Assembly: GCA_963823245.1 (NCBI GenBank)
Contig: CAWGKQ010000008.1
Location: 310,001 to 374,000 of the forward strand
Reading direction: 5' to 3'
Source: JAWVFM01 sp963823245
GTDB lineage: Bacteria; Actinomycetota; Thermoleophilia; Solirubrobacterales; 70-9
DNA: 64,000 nucleotides
Below, one piece after another: positions 54,650 to 63,587 of this stretch (positions are counted from its first letter, which is position 1; every line of letters starts with the position of its first letter). The notes below the pieces were generated by a model. That model searched no databases. It was given only the letters and a program-made list of their open reading frames with translations, and was not told the DNA's origin. The translations under genes and the position numbers were made by a program.

Positions 54650-55549
54650 CTACCCCACCGCGGGCCGCTTCGGGACCTGGACGTCGACGTAGGAGAGCGA
54701 GGTCACCCGCTTGTCGGCGAGGACCGCGGCCGCGGCCGCCCATTTCGCCGGCGCGGCCGCCGGCGTGCCGAACCGCAGCTGGATGCCGCCGTCGAGCTTC
54801 ACGGTGACGCCGTGGGAATCGCTGGCGCCGACTCCCGTGATCTCCCGCGCCAGCGGCGCGGGGGCTGTGCCGAGCACCAGAGCCTCCCCTCGCGGGGTGC
54901 CGCTCAAACGACCGGTGACGGGCAGATGGTCGACGGCGACGGCCGGGAGCTTGGCCAGCTGGGGCGAGCCGTCACCGCGCAGCAGCGTGCCGTCTCCGGC
55001 GATCGGCACCTCGTGGCCATCGCTCCGTGCGACCATCACCGGCGGACGCTGGGTGACGCGAAGCGTCATCCCGTGCGGGAAGCTCGTCTCGGCGCTCACG
55101 GAAGCGATCTCCGGGAAGCGGGCGGCGGTCTGGTCGAGGCGGCCCTGGTCGACGTGCAGGGTCGTCATCTGTCTCGCCTCGGCGACGAGCGCCGCCGCTG
55201 CCGGGTGGGAGCCCCCGCCTCCGAGGCCCTCGACCTTGACGTCGCTCACGGCCACCAGCGACGAATCGCGAAACCAGGCGAAGTAGCCGATCGCGAGGGC
55301 GCCGGCGACCACGAGAGCCAGCGCTGCCTTCGCGCGCAAAGAGCCCAGACGGCGCCGCTTCTTGGCCGCGTCCGCCTTCGGGGCCGCGCTGCGAGGCCGC
55401 GACCGGGTGGTCGCGGGCTTCCTCGCAGCCTGCTTCGTCGCGGCGGCCTTCCTCGGAGCCTGTTTCTTGACGGGGGGCTTCCTCGCGGCCGGCTTCGTCC
55501 GCGCCGAGGTGCGCCGCCGTCCCGCCGGGGTCGTCGCCTTCGTCGTCAA
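54650..55549 (-). CDS. ftsQ: Cell division protein FtsQ with basic N-terminal tail
   Basis: A 299-aa bitopic division protein. A long Lys/Arg/Ala/Pro tail (about 1-70; KPAARKPPVKKQAPRKAAAT) precedes one membrane helix (about 75-93), then a POTRA domain beginning VAVSDVKVEGLGGGG and the FtsQ beta domain. The basic tail is longer than in most FtsQ and looks histone-H1-like. TTG start overlapping the murB stop. Confidence 0.85.
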   Translation of the reverse strand: MTTKATTPAGRRRTSARTKPAARKPPVKKQAPRKAAATKQAARKPATTRSRPRSAAPKADAAKKRRRLGSLRAKAALALVVAGALAIGYFAWFRDSSLVAVSDVKVEGLGGGGSHPAAAALVAEARQMTTLHVDQGRLDQTAARFPEIASVSAETSFPHGMTLRVTQRPPVMVARSDGHEVPIAGDGTLLRGDGSPQLAKLPAVAVDHLPVTGRLSGTPRGEALVLGTAPAPLAREITGVGASDSHGVTVKLDGGIQLRFGTPAAAPAKWAAAAAVLADKRVTSLSYVDVQVPKRPAVG

Positions 55550-56475
55550 GCGTCCTCCCCGGGCCGAGCCCAGTCAGCCGGCCACTCGACGCGTCCCAGC
55601 ACCTGGACCTCGGGCTCGAGCGTGATGCCAAACCGCTCGCGCACGCGCCGGCGACCCTCGGCCATCAGCGCGATCACGTCGGCCGTCGTCGCCTCGGTGG
55701 CGTTCTCCACGAAGTTCGCGTGCTTGGGCGAGAACCGCGCGCCGCCGACCTCGAGGCCGCGGCATCCCGCGGCCTCGAGGAGCTGGCCCGCGGTCCGGCC
55801 CTCCGCGGCGGCGTCGTCCGGGTTCTTGAAGGTCGAGCCGAAGGTCTTGATCCCGGACGGTTGCGCCTCGCGCCGGCGGCCGCGCATGTCGGCGAGCGTC
55901 GCGCGGATGTCGTCCGGATCTTGCGGCTCGAGCCGGAACGACGCCCGCGAGACCACCTCGCCCTGCGCCAGGTTCGAGCGCCGGTAGGAGAAGTCGAGGT
56001 CCTCGGGGGCTCTCTCCTCCACTCCGGACGCGCTCACGACCCGAGCCGAGGTGAGGACCCGAGCGAGCTGCCCGCCGTAGGCATTCGCGTTCATCCGGAC
56101 GGCCCCGCCGACGGTCCCGGGGATGTTGACTCCGAACTCGAGGCCCGACAGCCCCCAGCGCGCTGTCTTGGCCGCCGCCGACGGCATCCGGGCGCCGCCG
56201 CCGCAGCTCACGTCGTTGCCGCTGCGCGCGATCGTGGCGAGATCGCCGTCCAGCTTCAAGACCAACCCGCGAAATCCATCGTCTGAGATGAGGAGGTTCG
56301 ATCCCGAGCCCACCACTCCTACCTCGAGGCCCTCGATCACGGCCCACGCGAGCAGCTCCTCGAGCGCCTCCTCGCTTGCCGGCCGCGCGAAATGGTCGGC
56401 CGATCCGCCCGTCCGCACGGTCGTGAGCCGCGCGAGCGGGTAGTCGCTCTCCACGCCCACGGGCGGACGGCTCAT
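55546..56475 (-). CDS. murB: UDP-N-acetylenolpyruvoylglucosamine reductase
   Basis: A 309-aa FAD enzyme of UDP-MurNAc synthesis. VGSGSNLLISDDGFRGLVLK, GLEFGVNIPGTVGGAVRMNA, SYRRSNLAQGEVVSRASF and GSTFKNPDD with the catalytic Ser; the C-part has SPKHANFVEN. ATG 56475 overlaps murC. Confidence 0.95.
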   Translation of the reverse strand: MSRPPVGVESDYPLARLTTVRTGGSADHFARPASEEALEELLAWAVIEGLEVGVVGSGSNLLISDDGFRGLVLKLDGDLATIARSGNDVSCGGGARMPSAAAKTARWGLSGLEFGVNIPGTVGGAVRMNANAYGGQLARVLTSARVVSASGVEERAPEDLDFSYRRSNLAQGEVVSRASFRLEPQDPDDIRATLADMRGRRREAQPSGIKTFGSTFKNPDDAAAEGRTAGQLLEAAGCRGLEVGGARFSPKHANFVENATEATTADVIALMAEGRRRVRERFGITLEPEVQVLGRVEWPADWARPGEDA

Positions 56476-57785
56476 CGCCCCTCCCCCGCAACCAGGGCGT
56501 CGGCGAGCCGGAAGACGTCGCCCGCCCCGATCGTGACGAGCAGGTCGCCCTCGCGGAGCCGAGCGTCGAGGACGCGGGCGCCGGTGTCGACGTCGCGAAG
56601 CCACCAGACGGGCCTGCCGCCGGAGCGCTCGGCGGCGGCGCGCGCGACATCGAGCCCGCTGACGCCCGCCAGGTCCCCGACCGGCTCCTCGCGCGCCGCG
56701 TAGATATCGAGGACGCCAACGGCGTCGGCCTCCGCGAGCGCCCGCCCGAAGCGCGGGGCCAGCGCGCGCGTGCGTGAGTACAGGTGCGGCTGAAAGGCCG
56801 CGATCAATCGCCTCGGCTCGAGCTCGCGGAGCGCAGCGAGGCCGGCGGCTACCTCGGTCGGATGGTGGGCGTAGTCGTCGTAGATCACGGCGCCGCTTCG
56901 GTGGCGGCCCTTGCGCTCGAGCCGGCGAAGCATCCCGGGGAAGTCGGCCAGGGCCTCGGCGAGCTCGCCGGCGTCGGCGCCCATGAGCTCGGCCGCCGCG
57001 ACCGCTCCGCGAGCATCGAAGAGGTTGTGCCGTCCGGGCACCTCGAGGCCGAGCTCCGGGGGCCCGGGGCGCTCGTCGTCGAAGCGCACGACGCGCTGAT
57101 CGCCCGCCACCGGGTCGAGGTCGTCGCCCGCGCCGAGCGCGAGGCCGCTCGCGGGTCCCGCGAAGTCGCGAAACGCCTCGAGCAACTCCAGGCGCGTATG
57201 CCAGTGCGAATGGTGATCGAGCTCCACGTTGGTGACGACGGCGACCTCGGGGCGCATTCGCAGGAAGCTGCCGTCGGACTCGTCCGCCTCGGCGACGATC
57301 CACTCCCCCGCCCCCCAGCCCGCGTTCGAGGGCTCGCCCGCCTCGCCCGCGCCCGGCAGCTCGCCGCCGAGGAGGAACGCGGGGTCGGCCCCCACCCTCC
57401 GCAGTCCGTGCACGAGCATCCCGGCGGTGGTCGTCTTCCCGTGCGTCCCGGCGACCGCGATCAGGCGACGCTGCGCGCAGACCTCGGCCAGGAGCTCGCC
57501 GCGATGGAGGATGCGCTGCCCCCGTTCCCGGGCCCGAGCCAGCTCGGGGTTGTCCTCGGAGATCGCGGTCGAGACGACGACCTCGGCCTCGGGCGGAACG
57601 GAGTTCGCGTCGTGACCGACCCGCGGCTCGAGGCCCTCCCGCCGCAGCCGCTCGAGGTAGCTCGACTCGGCGCGGTCCGAGCCAGTCACGCGCGCCCCGA
57701 GCCGATGGCTCACGAGGGCGAGCCCGCTCATCCCGGCGCCGCCGATGGCGATGAAGTGCAGCTCGCGGCCGCTCCAGCCGGTCAT
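56472..57785 (-). CDS. murC: UDP-N-acetylmuramate-L-alanine ligase
   Basis: A 437-aa Mur ligase adding L-Ala. HFIAIGGAGMSGLALVSHRL, P-loop AVAGTHGKTTTAGMLVHGL, NVELDHHSHW and YDDYAHHPTEVAAGLAALRE. It appears fused to murG in one long frame, but that is because a frameshift in murG happens to land in this frame; ATG 57785 overlaps the murG stop. Confidence 0.96.
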   Translation of the reverse strand: MTGWSGRELHFIAIGGAGMSGLALVSHRLGARVTGSDRAESSYLERLRREGLEPRVGHDANSVPPEAEVVVSTAISEDNPELARARERGQRILHRGELLAEVCAQRRLIAVAGTHGKTTTAGMLVHGLRRVGADPAFLLGGELPGAGEAGEPSNAGWGAGEWIVAEADESDGSFLRMRPEVAVVTNVELDHHSHWHTRLELLEAFRDFAGPASGLALGAGDDLDPVAGDQRVVRFDDERPGPPELGLEVPGRHNLFDARGAVAAAELMGADAGELAEALADFPGMLRRLERKGRHRSGAVIYDDYAHHPTEVAAGLAALRELEPRRLIAAFQPHLYSRTRALAPRFGRALAEADAVGVLDIYAAREEPVGDLAGVSGLDVARAAAERSGGRPVWWLRDVDTGARVLDARLREGDLLVTIGAGDVFRLADALVAGEGR

Positions 57786-58868
57786 CGGCCCGTCGTGGCG
57801 AGGATCTCGTCGGCGATCACCAATGCGGCGTCGGGGCGGGCGAGCGACGCTGAGGCGGCGCTCATCCGCTCGAGGCGATCGGCATCCCCGAGGATGTCGG
57901 CTGCGAGGGTCGTCAGGTGAGCCGAATCGAGCTCGGAGTCCTCCAGCACGACCGCCGCCCCGGCGTCCGCCATCCAGGCGGCGTTGGCGTGCTGATGACG
58001 CGCCGCGGCGTGCGGATACGGGACCAGGATCGCTGGGCGGCCCGCTGCCGCCAGCTCGAAGACGGAGCCGCCGGCCCGGGCCAGGACGAGGTCGCACGCC
58101 GCGAGGGCGTCGGCCAGGTTCGGCTCGTACTCGAGCAGCGTGTAGCGCTCGGGCTGCGCGCCGTCGAGGCGCTGCCTGCGCCGCTGGGTAATCGCGGTGG
58201 CCCGCGATGTGGAGGACGTGGAAGTCGCGCTGCGCGCCGTCCACCCCCGCGAACGCGTCGAGCGCCGTCTCGTTGATGCTCCGAGCTCCCTGGCTGCCCC
58301 CGAAGACGAGCAGGGAGCGCTGCCTTGGCTCGATGCCGAACCGGTCCCGCGCCGCGCCGCGGTCCGCGCGGCCCACTGCCGCCGGCACCGGGCGGCCCGT
58401 CACCGTATATCGCTCACCCTCGAGTCCGTCGATCGGGAAGGCGAGGCACACGCGGCTCGCGCGGCGGGCGAGGAGGCGGTTTGCCAGGCCGAGGTGGCGG
58501 TCGGCTTCGGTGAGCACCAGAGGTAGCCGCAGCGAGATCGCGGCGAGGCCCGCGGGTCCGGCCACGTAGCCGCCCCCGCCCATCACCGCGTCGGGGCGGC
58601 GGCGGCGAAGCAGCCCGCGAGCGGCGGGGGCCGCCGCCAGCGCCAGTCCAACCGCTCGCGCGGCATGGAGCGGCGAGGAGCGGTCGATCCCCTCGACTCG
58701 CAAGAGGTCGATGTCGAAGCCGGCCGCTGGGACGAGCTCGGCCTCCGAGCGCCCCTCGGCGCCTACGAACGAGACCTCGGCGCCCCTATCGCGAAGCGCC
58801 TCGGCGACGGCCAGCGCCGGCACGACGTGCCCCGCCGTTCCCCCGGCTGCTATCGCGACCCTTGGCAC
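57782..58868 (-). CDS. murG: UDP-GlcNAc:lipid I transferase MurG (frameshifted)
   Basis: MurG makes lipid II. N-part: VAIAAGGTAGHVVPALAVAE, GYVAGPAGLAAISLRLPLVL, LLVFGGSQGARSINETAL. One extra C near 58190 shifts the frame; the correct continuation is YTLLEYEPNLADALAACDLV, VLARAGGSVFELAAAGRPAI and then ATGR. About 361 aa. GTG start 58868. Confidence 0.93.
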
Positions 58869-60111
58869 TGGTTCGTGTCCTTTCGGTCGGGGCTCGCCGG
58901 CCTCGGCTGCTCCCCTCGACGACGCTCAGTGTCGCAGCGCGCCTGGAGGTATCGCGCGCGGGCGAGGCGGCCCTCGCCGCGGGGTTGCGCGCGATGCCGA
59001 GCAGCAGCCCCACCGCGGCGAGGGTGACGAGCAGGCTCGAGTTCCCGTAGGAGACGAACGGCAGCGGCACCCCAGTGAGCGGAGCCAGCCCCATCACCGC
59101 GAAGAGGTTGATCAGCGCCTGGATCAGGATCAGCGACGTGATCCCTGCCGCCAGCAGCTTCCCGTAGCGATCGCGCGCGCGCTGCGCGGTTCGTAAGCCG
59201 GCGTAGCCGAACAGGCCATAGAGGCCCACGAGCACGGTGATGCCGGCGAGGCCGAGCTCCTCGCCGATGACGGCCGCGATCATGTCGGTGTGAGCCTCGG
59301 GCAGGAAGTACGCCTTCTGGAGGCTCTGCCCGAGGCCGACGCCGAAGATACCCCCCGAGCCGAGGGCGATCTTCGCCTGCGTGGCCTGGTAGCTGGTGCT
59401 CGTCGGGTCGCTGGACGGGCTGAGGAAGCTTGTGAGCCGCTGCATCCGGTAGGGCTGGATGACCACCGCTATCAGGACGACCGCGCCGACGACCGCCGCC
59501 AGCAGTGCGATGTGGCGCCCCTTGACGCCGGCGGCTACGAGCATCGTCGCCGTCGCGAAGCAGGCGATCATCGCTGTGCCCAGGTCGGGCTCGACCACCA
59601 CCAGGAGACACGCGAGCGCGACGACGAGCAGGTACGGCATCAGCGTCCGCACGCTGCGGGTCATCGTCGGGCGCTCGGCGAGCAGCTTCGCGCCATAGAG
59701 CACGATGGCGAGCTTCGCGATCTCCGAGGGCTGGATCTGGAGCGGGCCGGCGCCGATCCACCGCTTGGCGCCGTTCACGGTCACGCCGACGCCCGGCAGG
59801 AGGACGGCCACGAGCCCGGCCATGGCCGCCAGGAGAATGAGAGGCGTGAGGGGCTTGAGGATGCGCGCCCCGCGTCCCGACAGCAGCTTCATGGCGACCA
59901 GCCCCAGCGCCCCGAAGACCAGCGTGCGCTTGAGGTAGTAGGCGCTGTCGCCGGTGGTACCGAGCAGTGAGGTCGTCGAGCTTGCGCTGAACACCATGAC
60001 GACGCCGAAGGCGAGCAGGCATAGGGTCGCGGTCAGAAGCAGCGAGTACTCGATCGGCTGAGCGGCCGCCCGCTTGCGGGCGCCCAGGCGGCCGATGCTG
60101 AACGCGGTCAC
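58786..60111 (-). CDS. ftsW: FtsW / SEDS peptidoglycan polymerase
   Basis: A 441-aa SEDS glycosyltransferase with ten membrane helices. GVTVNGAKRWIGAGPLQIQP, SEIAKLAIVLYGAKLLAE and EAHTDMIAAVIGEELGLAG are the family motifs; PLPFVSYGNSSLLVTLAAVG ends the core. The last ~55 residues (RRAATLSVVEGSSRG...) overlap murG by 83 bp and may be wrong through a frameshift near 58950. GTG directly follows element copy 6. Confidence 0.93.
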   Translation of the reverse strand: MTAFSIGRLGARKRAAAQPIEYSLLLTATLCLLAFGVVMVFSASSTTSLLGTTGDSAYYLKRTLVFGALGLVAMKLLSGRGARILKPLTPLILLAAMAGLVAVLLPGVGVTVNGAKRWIGAGPLQIQPSEIAKLAIVLYGAKLLAERPTMTRSVRTLMPYLLVVALACLLVVVEPDLGTAMIACFATATMLVAAGVKGRHIALLAAVVGAVVLIAVVIQPYRMQRLTSFLSPSSDPTSTSYQATQAKIALGSGGIFGVGLGQSLQKAYFLPEAHTDMIAAVIGEELGLAGITVLVGLYGLFGYAGLRTAQRARDRYGKLLAAGITSLILIQALINLFAVMGLAPLTGVPLPFVSYGNSSLLVTLAAVGLLLGIARNPAARAASPARDTSRRAATLSVVEGSSRGRRAPTERTRTSAKGRDSSRGNGGARRAGAGRRRGASR

Positions 60112-60169
60112 GAATCACCTGCGGCGGCTTCGCCGCCTGACACGCGTGTTTCGGTGCTACAGCACCTCA
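60112..60169 (-). repeat. Dispersed two-hairpin element, copy 6
   Basis: Fills the murD-ftsW gap: murD ends TGA, the element starts TGAGGTGCTGTAGCACC, then GAAAC, GCGTGTCA, hairpin 2 GGCGGC-GAA-GCCGCC and GCAGGTGATTC, ending at the ftsW GTG. Differs from copy 5 at the loop of hairpin 1 and in the short linker. Confidence 0.9.
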
Positions 60170-61544
60170 TCAAGCACCTTGCTCCCCAATCAGGTCGCGG
60201 AAGCGGTCGCCCCTCTCGGCGAAGTCGCGGAACGCGTCGAAGCTCGCGCAGGCGGGAGCGAGCAGGACGACCTGTCCCGGACGAGCCGCGGCCGACGCCG
60301 CGCCAACGGCCGCGGCCAGGTCATCGCAGCGGCGAAGCTCGACCCCGGCGCGCTCGGCCGCGGGCGCCAGCGCGCGCTCGATCTCCACGGCCGTCTCCCC
60401 GATCAGGTAGCAGGCGGCGCATCGCTCGGCCACGGGGGCGGCCAGCGGCTCGAACGCCTCTCCCTTCGAGCTGCCGCCCAGGATTGCGTGAACGCCGCCA
60501 CCGAAGCGCCTCGAGCGCCTTCACGGCGGCCGCCACGTTCGTCGCCTTCGAGTCGTTCACGTAGGTGACGCCGCTGAGCTCCGCCACGACCTCGAGGCGG
60601 TGCGGCACGCCTGGGAAGGTCACAAGGCCCTCCCGCACGGCGTCACGCTCGACGCCGAGCTCCAAAGCGGCAGCCGCGGCGGCCGTCGCGTTCACCGCGT
60701 TGTGCTCGCCGAGGAGCGGCAGCTCCGAGGCCTCGAGAAGGGCGTCGCCGCCGGCGAAGATCGTTCCGCCGGCGAGCGCGTAGTCGCAGTCGGGGTCGCC
60801 GGGGCGCTCGGAGGCGCAGAAGGCGACGCGCCTGGCGCAGCCGCCCAGGTCGCGGTCGCGCAGGGCCGGGTCGGAGCGGTTGTAGATCGCGACGTCGCCC
60901 GAGCCCTGGTTCGCGAACGCCCTCAGCTTCGCCTCGGCGTAGCGCTCGAAGGTGCCGTGCCGGTCGAGGTGGTCGGGGGCGAGGTTGAGGATCACGGCGC
61001 ACTCCGGGGCGAAGGCGTCCGCGTCCTCGAGCTGGAAGCTCGACGTCTCGCAGACGATCGTCGCGTCAGGCGCGACCTCGCCCGCGAGCGAGGCCAGCGG
61101 GGTCCCGACGTTCCCGGCCACGGCCACGGGCTCGCCCGCCGTCCTCCACAGGTGGCCGATGAGCTCCGTCACAGTCGTCTTCCCGTTGGTCCCGGTGACG
61201 GCGACGAAACGGTTCGGCAGCAGCCGCCAGGCGAGCTCGACTTCACCGAGGACCGGGAGGCCGCGCTCGCGGGCCGCCACGACGACGGGTGCTTCGGCGG
61301 GCACTCCGGGGCTCTTGACGAGACACCGCGCGCGGTCGAGAAGCCCAACTCCGTCACCATCCAGGTTGATTTCGACGCCGAGGTCCCGAAGCCCTTCCGC
61401 GCCGTCGGGAGAGCCGGAGTCGGTCCCGATCACCTCTTCCCCGCGCGAGACGAGAAGTCGCGCCGCCGCCTGTCCCGAGCGGGCGACGCCGACGACCAGG
61501 TACGGCCCCGGCGGGGCGGGTGGGCGCGCCTTCGATTCGGGCAC
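60170..61544 (-). CDS. murD: UDP-MurNAc-L-Ala:D-Glu ligase MurD (frameshifted)
   Basis: MurD adds D-Glu. VVGVARSGQAAARLLVSRGE, P-loop AVTGTNGKTTVTELIGHL, ETSSFQLEDADAFAPECAVI and HRLEVVAELSGVTYVNDSKA. A single-base shift near 60508 moves to the frame with HAILGGSSKGEAFEPLA and the end FRDLIGEQGA. About 457 aa when corrected. Upstream of ftsW, separated by element copy 6. Confidence 0.94.
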
Positions 61545-61597
61545 CCCTCTAGTTTCGCCCCGCGGTCGGCCCCGCCTCCCCTACGCTCATTTCCCCG

Positions 61598-62378
61598 ATG
61601 GATTCCGAGACCCTGGCGAGATCGTTCGGAGACGTCGCGGGCTCCTACGAGCGGGGCCGGCCGCGCTACCCCTCGGGCGGCGCTCGACCACCTGGCGCGC
61701 GAGCTGGACCTCGACGAATCCTCGACGGTAGTCGACCTCGCGGCAGGCACCGGGAAGCTGACGAGGGACCTCGTCCCCCGTTTCGGCGAGGTGGTCGCCG
61801 TCGAGCCGCTCGACGAGATGCGGAAGGGCCTCGAGCGAACCGTTCCCGGCGCGACCGCGCTGTCCGGCACGGCGGAGGCCATGCCCGTCGCGGACGGAGC
61901 GGCGGCCGCGGTCTTCGTCGCCCAGGCGTTCCACTGGTTCGCTCATGCGACCGCGCTCGCGGAGATCGCTCGGGTGCTCGAGCCGCGCGGTGGCCTCGCG
62001 CTGCTCTTCAACACGAGCCCGTGGGAGCGGCGCGAGGGTGTCTGGTTCAGCGCGCTCGACGACCTGCTCTCCTCGCGCGCCGACCTCGCCACTGCCCACC
62101 GCCACATGACCGGCTGGTGGCTCACCGCGTTCGATGGCGATCCCCGGTTCCCACCACCCGCGAGCGCCGCCTTCGAGCATGAGCAGCGCCTCCCGCCCGA
62201 CGGCTTCATCGCGTCGCTCGCCTCACGCAGCTACGTCTCGACGCTGGCCGAGCCCGACCGCGAAGCGCTCCTCGGCGAGGCGCGAGCGATGCTCGACCGC
62301 GACGACGCGCCGCTCGAGGCCGGCGAGGTGGTGATCCCGCTGCGGACCGCGGTCTACTGGACGCGCAGGCCGCGCTAG
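61598..62378 (+). CDS. SAM-dependent methyltransferase inserted in the mur cluster (frameshifted)
   Basis: About 259 aa. MDSETLARSFGDVAGSYERG RPRYP continues, after removing one G near 61675, as AALDHLARELDLDES and the SAM motif VVDLAAGTGKLTRDLVPRFG. Later: VFVAQAFHWFAHATALAEIA. This resembles trans-aconitate/UbiE-type small-molecule methyltransferases. It lies on the plus strand between minus-strand mraY and murD, an unusual place. Confidence 0.82.
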
Positions 62379-62457
62379 CGGCCCCCGGCGGCCGTGGCAG
62401 CCGACAGCGCTCAGTTTGGGTAGCGAGGGCGGGCAGGGCCGGGGCGAGGACCGTCGT

Positions 62458-62518
62458 GATGCGGCTCATCCACCGTGTATGGGTGTTATCCGCATCAGAT
62501 CCCTTCGGCCGTGGGATC
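62458..62518. terminator. Two inverted repeats between methyltransferase and mraY
   Basis: GATGCGG (62458-62464) pairs with CCGCATC (62490-62496), and GATCCC (62498-62503) with GGGATC (62513-62518). They lie between converging genes and may end both transcripts. The rest of 62379-62570 has no gene. Confidence 0.4.
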
Positions 62519-62570
62519 CCCCCTCGCTAACTGACCGCGAGCGCCGGAAGCCCTCGCCCCCGAGAACCGG

Positions 62571-63587
62571 CTAGCCGATCGAGTTCTGGTAGAGCGTGTA
62601 GCCGATCCCCGAGCAGACCGCGGCCACGATCCAGAAGCGGAGCATGATCTTGGTCTCCGACCACGCCTTGAGCTCGAAGTGGTGGTGCACCGGGGCCATG
62701 AGGAACACGCGCTTTCGCGTGCTCTTGAAGACGGCGACCTGAACCGCCACCGAGAGCGCCTCGATCACGAAGATCCCTCCGAGGATGATCAAGAGCACCT
62801 CGGTCTGGGTCATCACAGCGAGCGCGCCGATCGCGCCCCCCAGGCCCAGCGACCCCGTGTCGCCCATGAAGATCGAGGCCGGGAACGCGTTGAACCATAA
62901 GAACCCGACCGAGGCGCCGACGAGGCATGCGGAGAGGAGCGCCAGGCCCTCCTGCCCGCTGGTCACCGAGATCGCCATGTAGGCGAGGAGGACGATCGCG
63001 CACGAGCCCGCCGCGAGACCGTCGAGCCCGTCGGTGAGGTTGACGCCGTTGGAGGCACCGGCGATCACGAGGAAGACGAGGAAGACGTAGAGGACGGGCC
63101 CGAGATAGATGTGAGCGTCGAAGACGCGGACGTCCAGCGAGGGGTCGAGGCCCACCTTCTTCGTCGCCACCCACCAGAGTGCCAGGGCAAGCGCGATCTG
63201 GCCCAGGAGCTTCCAGCGCGCCGAGAGCCCGAGCGAGCGCCGCTTCGTGACCTTGATGAGGTCATCCGCGAAGCCGAGCGCCGCGCACCCGATCGCGACG
63301 CCGAACACCGCCAGGCTCTGCGTGTCTCGTGGGCCCAGCACGAGGAACGGCACGGCGATCGCCACGAAGAGGATGAGCCCGCCCATCGTCGGGGTGCCGG
63401 CCTTGGCGTGGTGCTCCTGCGGGCCCTCCTCACGGATCTGCTGGCCGAACTCCTTCACGCGGAGGTAGTCGATGAACTTCGGCCCAAGGAAGATCGTGAT
63501 CAGCATCGCCGCCATCCCCGCGACCAGAATCTGCGCCCGGTCGACGGCCGTCGTGACGACGGAGGCGAGGATGAGCTCGACGCTCAT
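62571..63587 (-). CDS. mraY: Phospho-MurNAc-pentapeptide transferase MraY
   Basis: A 338-aa membrane enzyme making lipid I, with about ten helices. HHAKAGTPTMGGLILFVAIA, GFADDLIKVTKRRSLGLSAR, NLTDGLDGLAAGS and MAPVHHHFELKAWSE carry the Asp/His active site. ATG overlaps murF (ATGA). Confidence 0.97.
   Translation of the reverse strand: MSVELILASVVTTAVDRAQILVAGMAAMLITIFLGPKFIDYLRVKEFGQQIREEGPQEHHAKAGTPTMGGLILFVAIAVPFLVLGPRDTQSLAVFGVAIGCAALGFADDLIKVTKRRSLGLSARWKLLGQIALALALWWVATKKVGLDPSLDVRVFDAHIYLGPVLYVFLVFLVIAGASNGVNLTDGLDGLAAGSCAIVLLAYMAISVTSGQEGLALLSACLVGASVGFLWFNAFPASIFMGDTGSLGLGGAIGALAVMTQTEVLLIILGGIFVIEALSVAVQVAVFKSTRKRVFLMAPVHHHFELKAWSETKIMLRFWIVAAVCSGIGYTLYQNSIG

Noticed and set aside
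56472..58868. A 798-aa MurG-MurC fusion
   Set aside because: The MurG C-terminal half lies in another frame and ends at 57782; the join only reflects one extra C near 58190.
58900..58960. REP-like palindrome in CTCGACGACGCTCAGTGTCG at the ftsW end
   Set aside because: Resembles widespread REP-type sequences but only one copy is present here and it lies in a possible frameshifted coding end.
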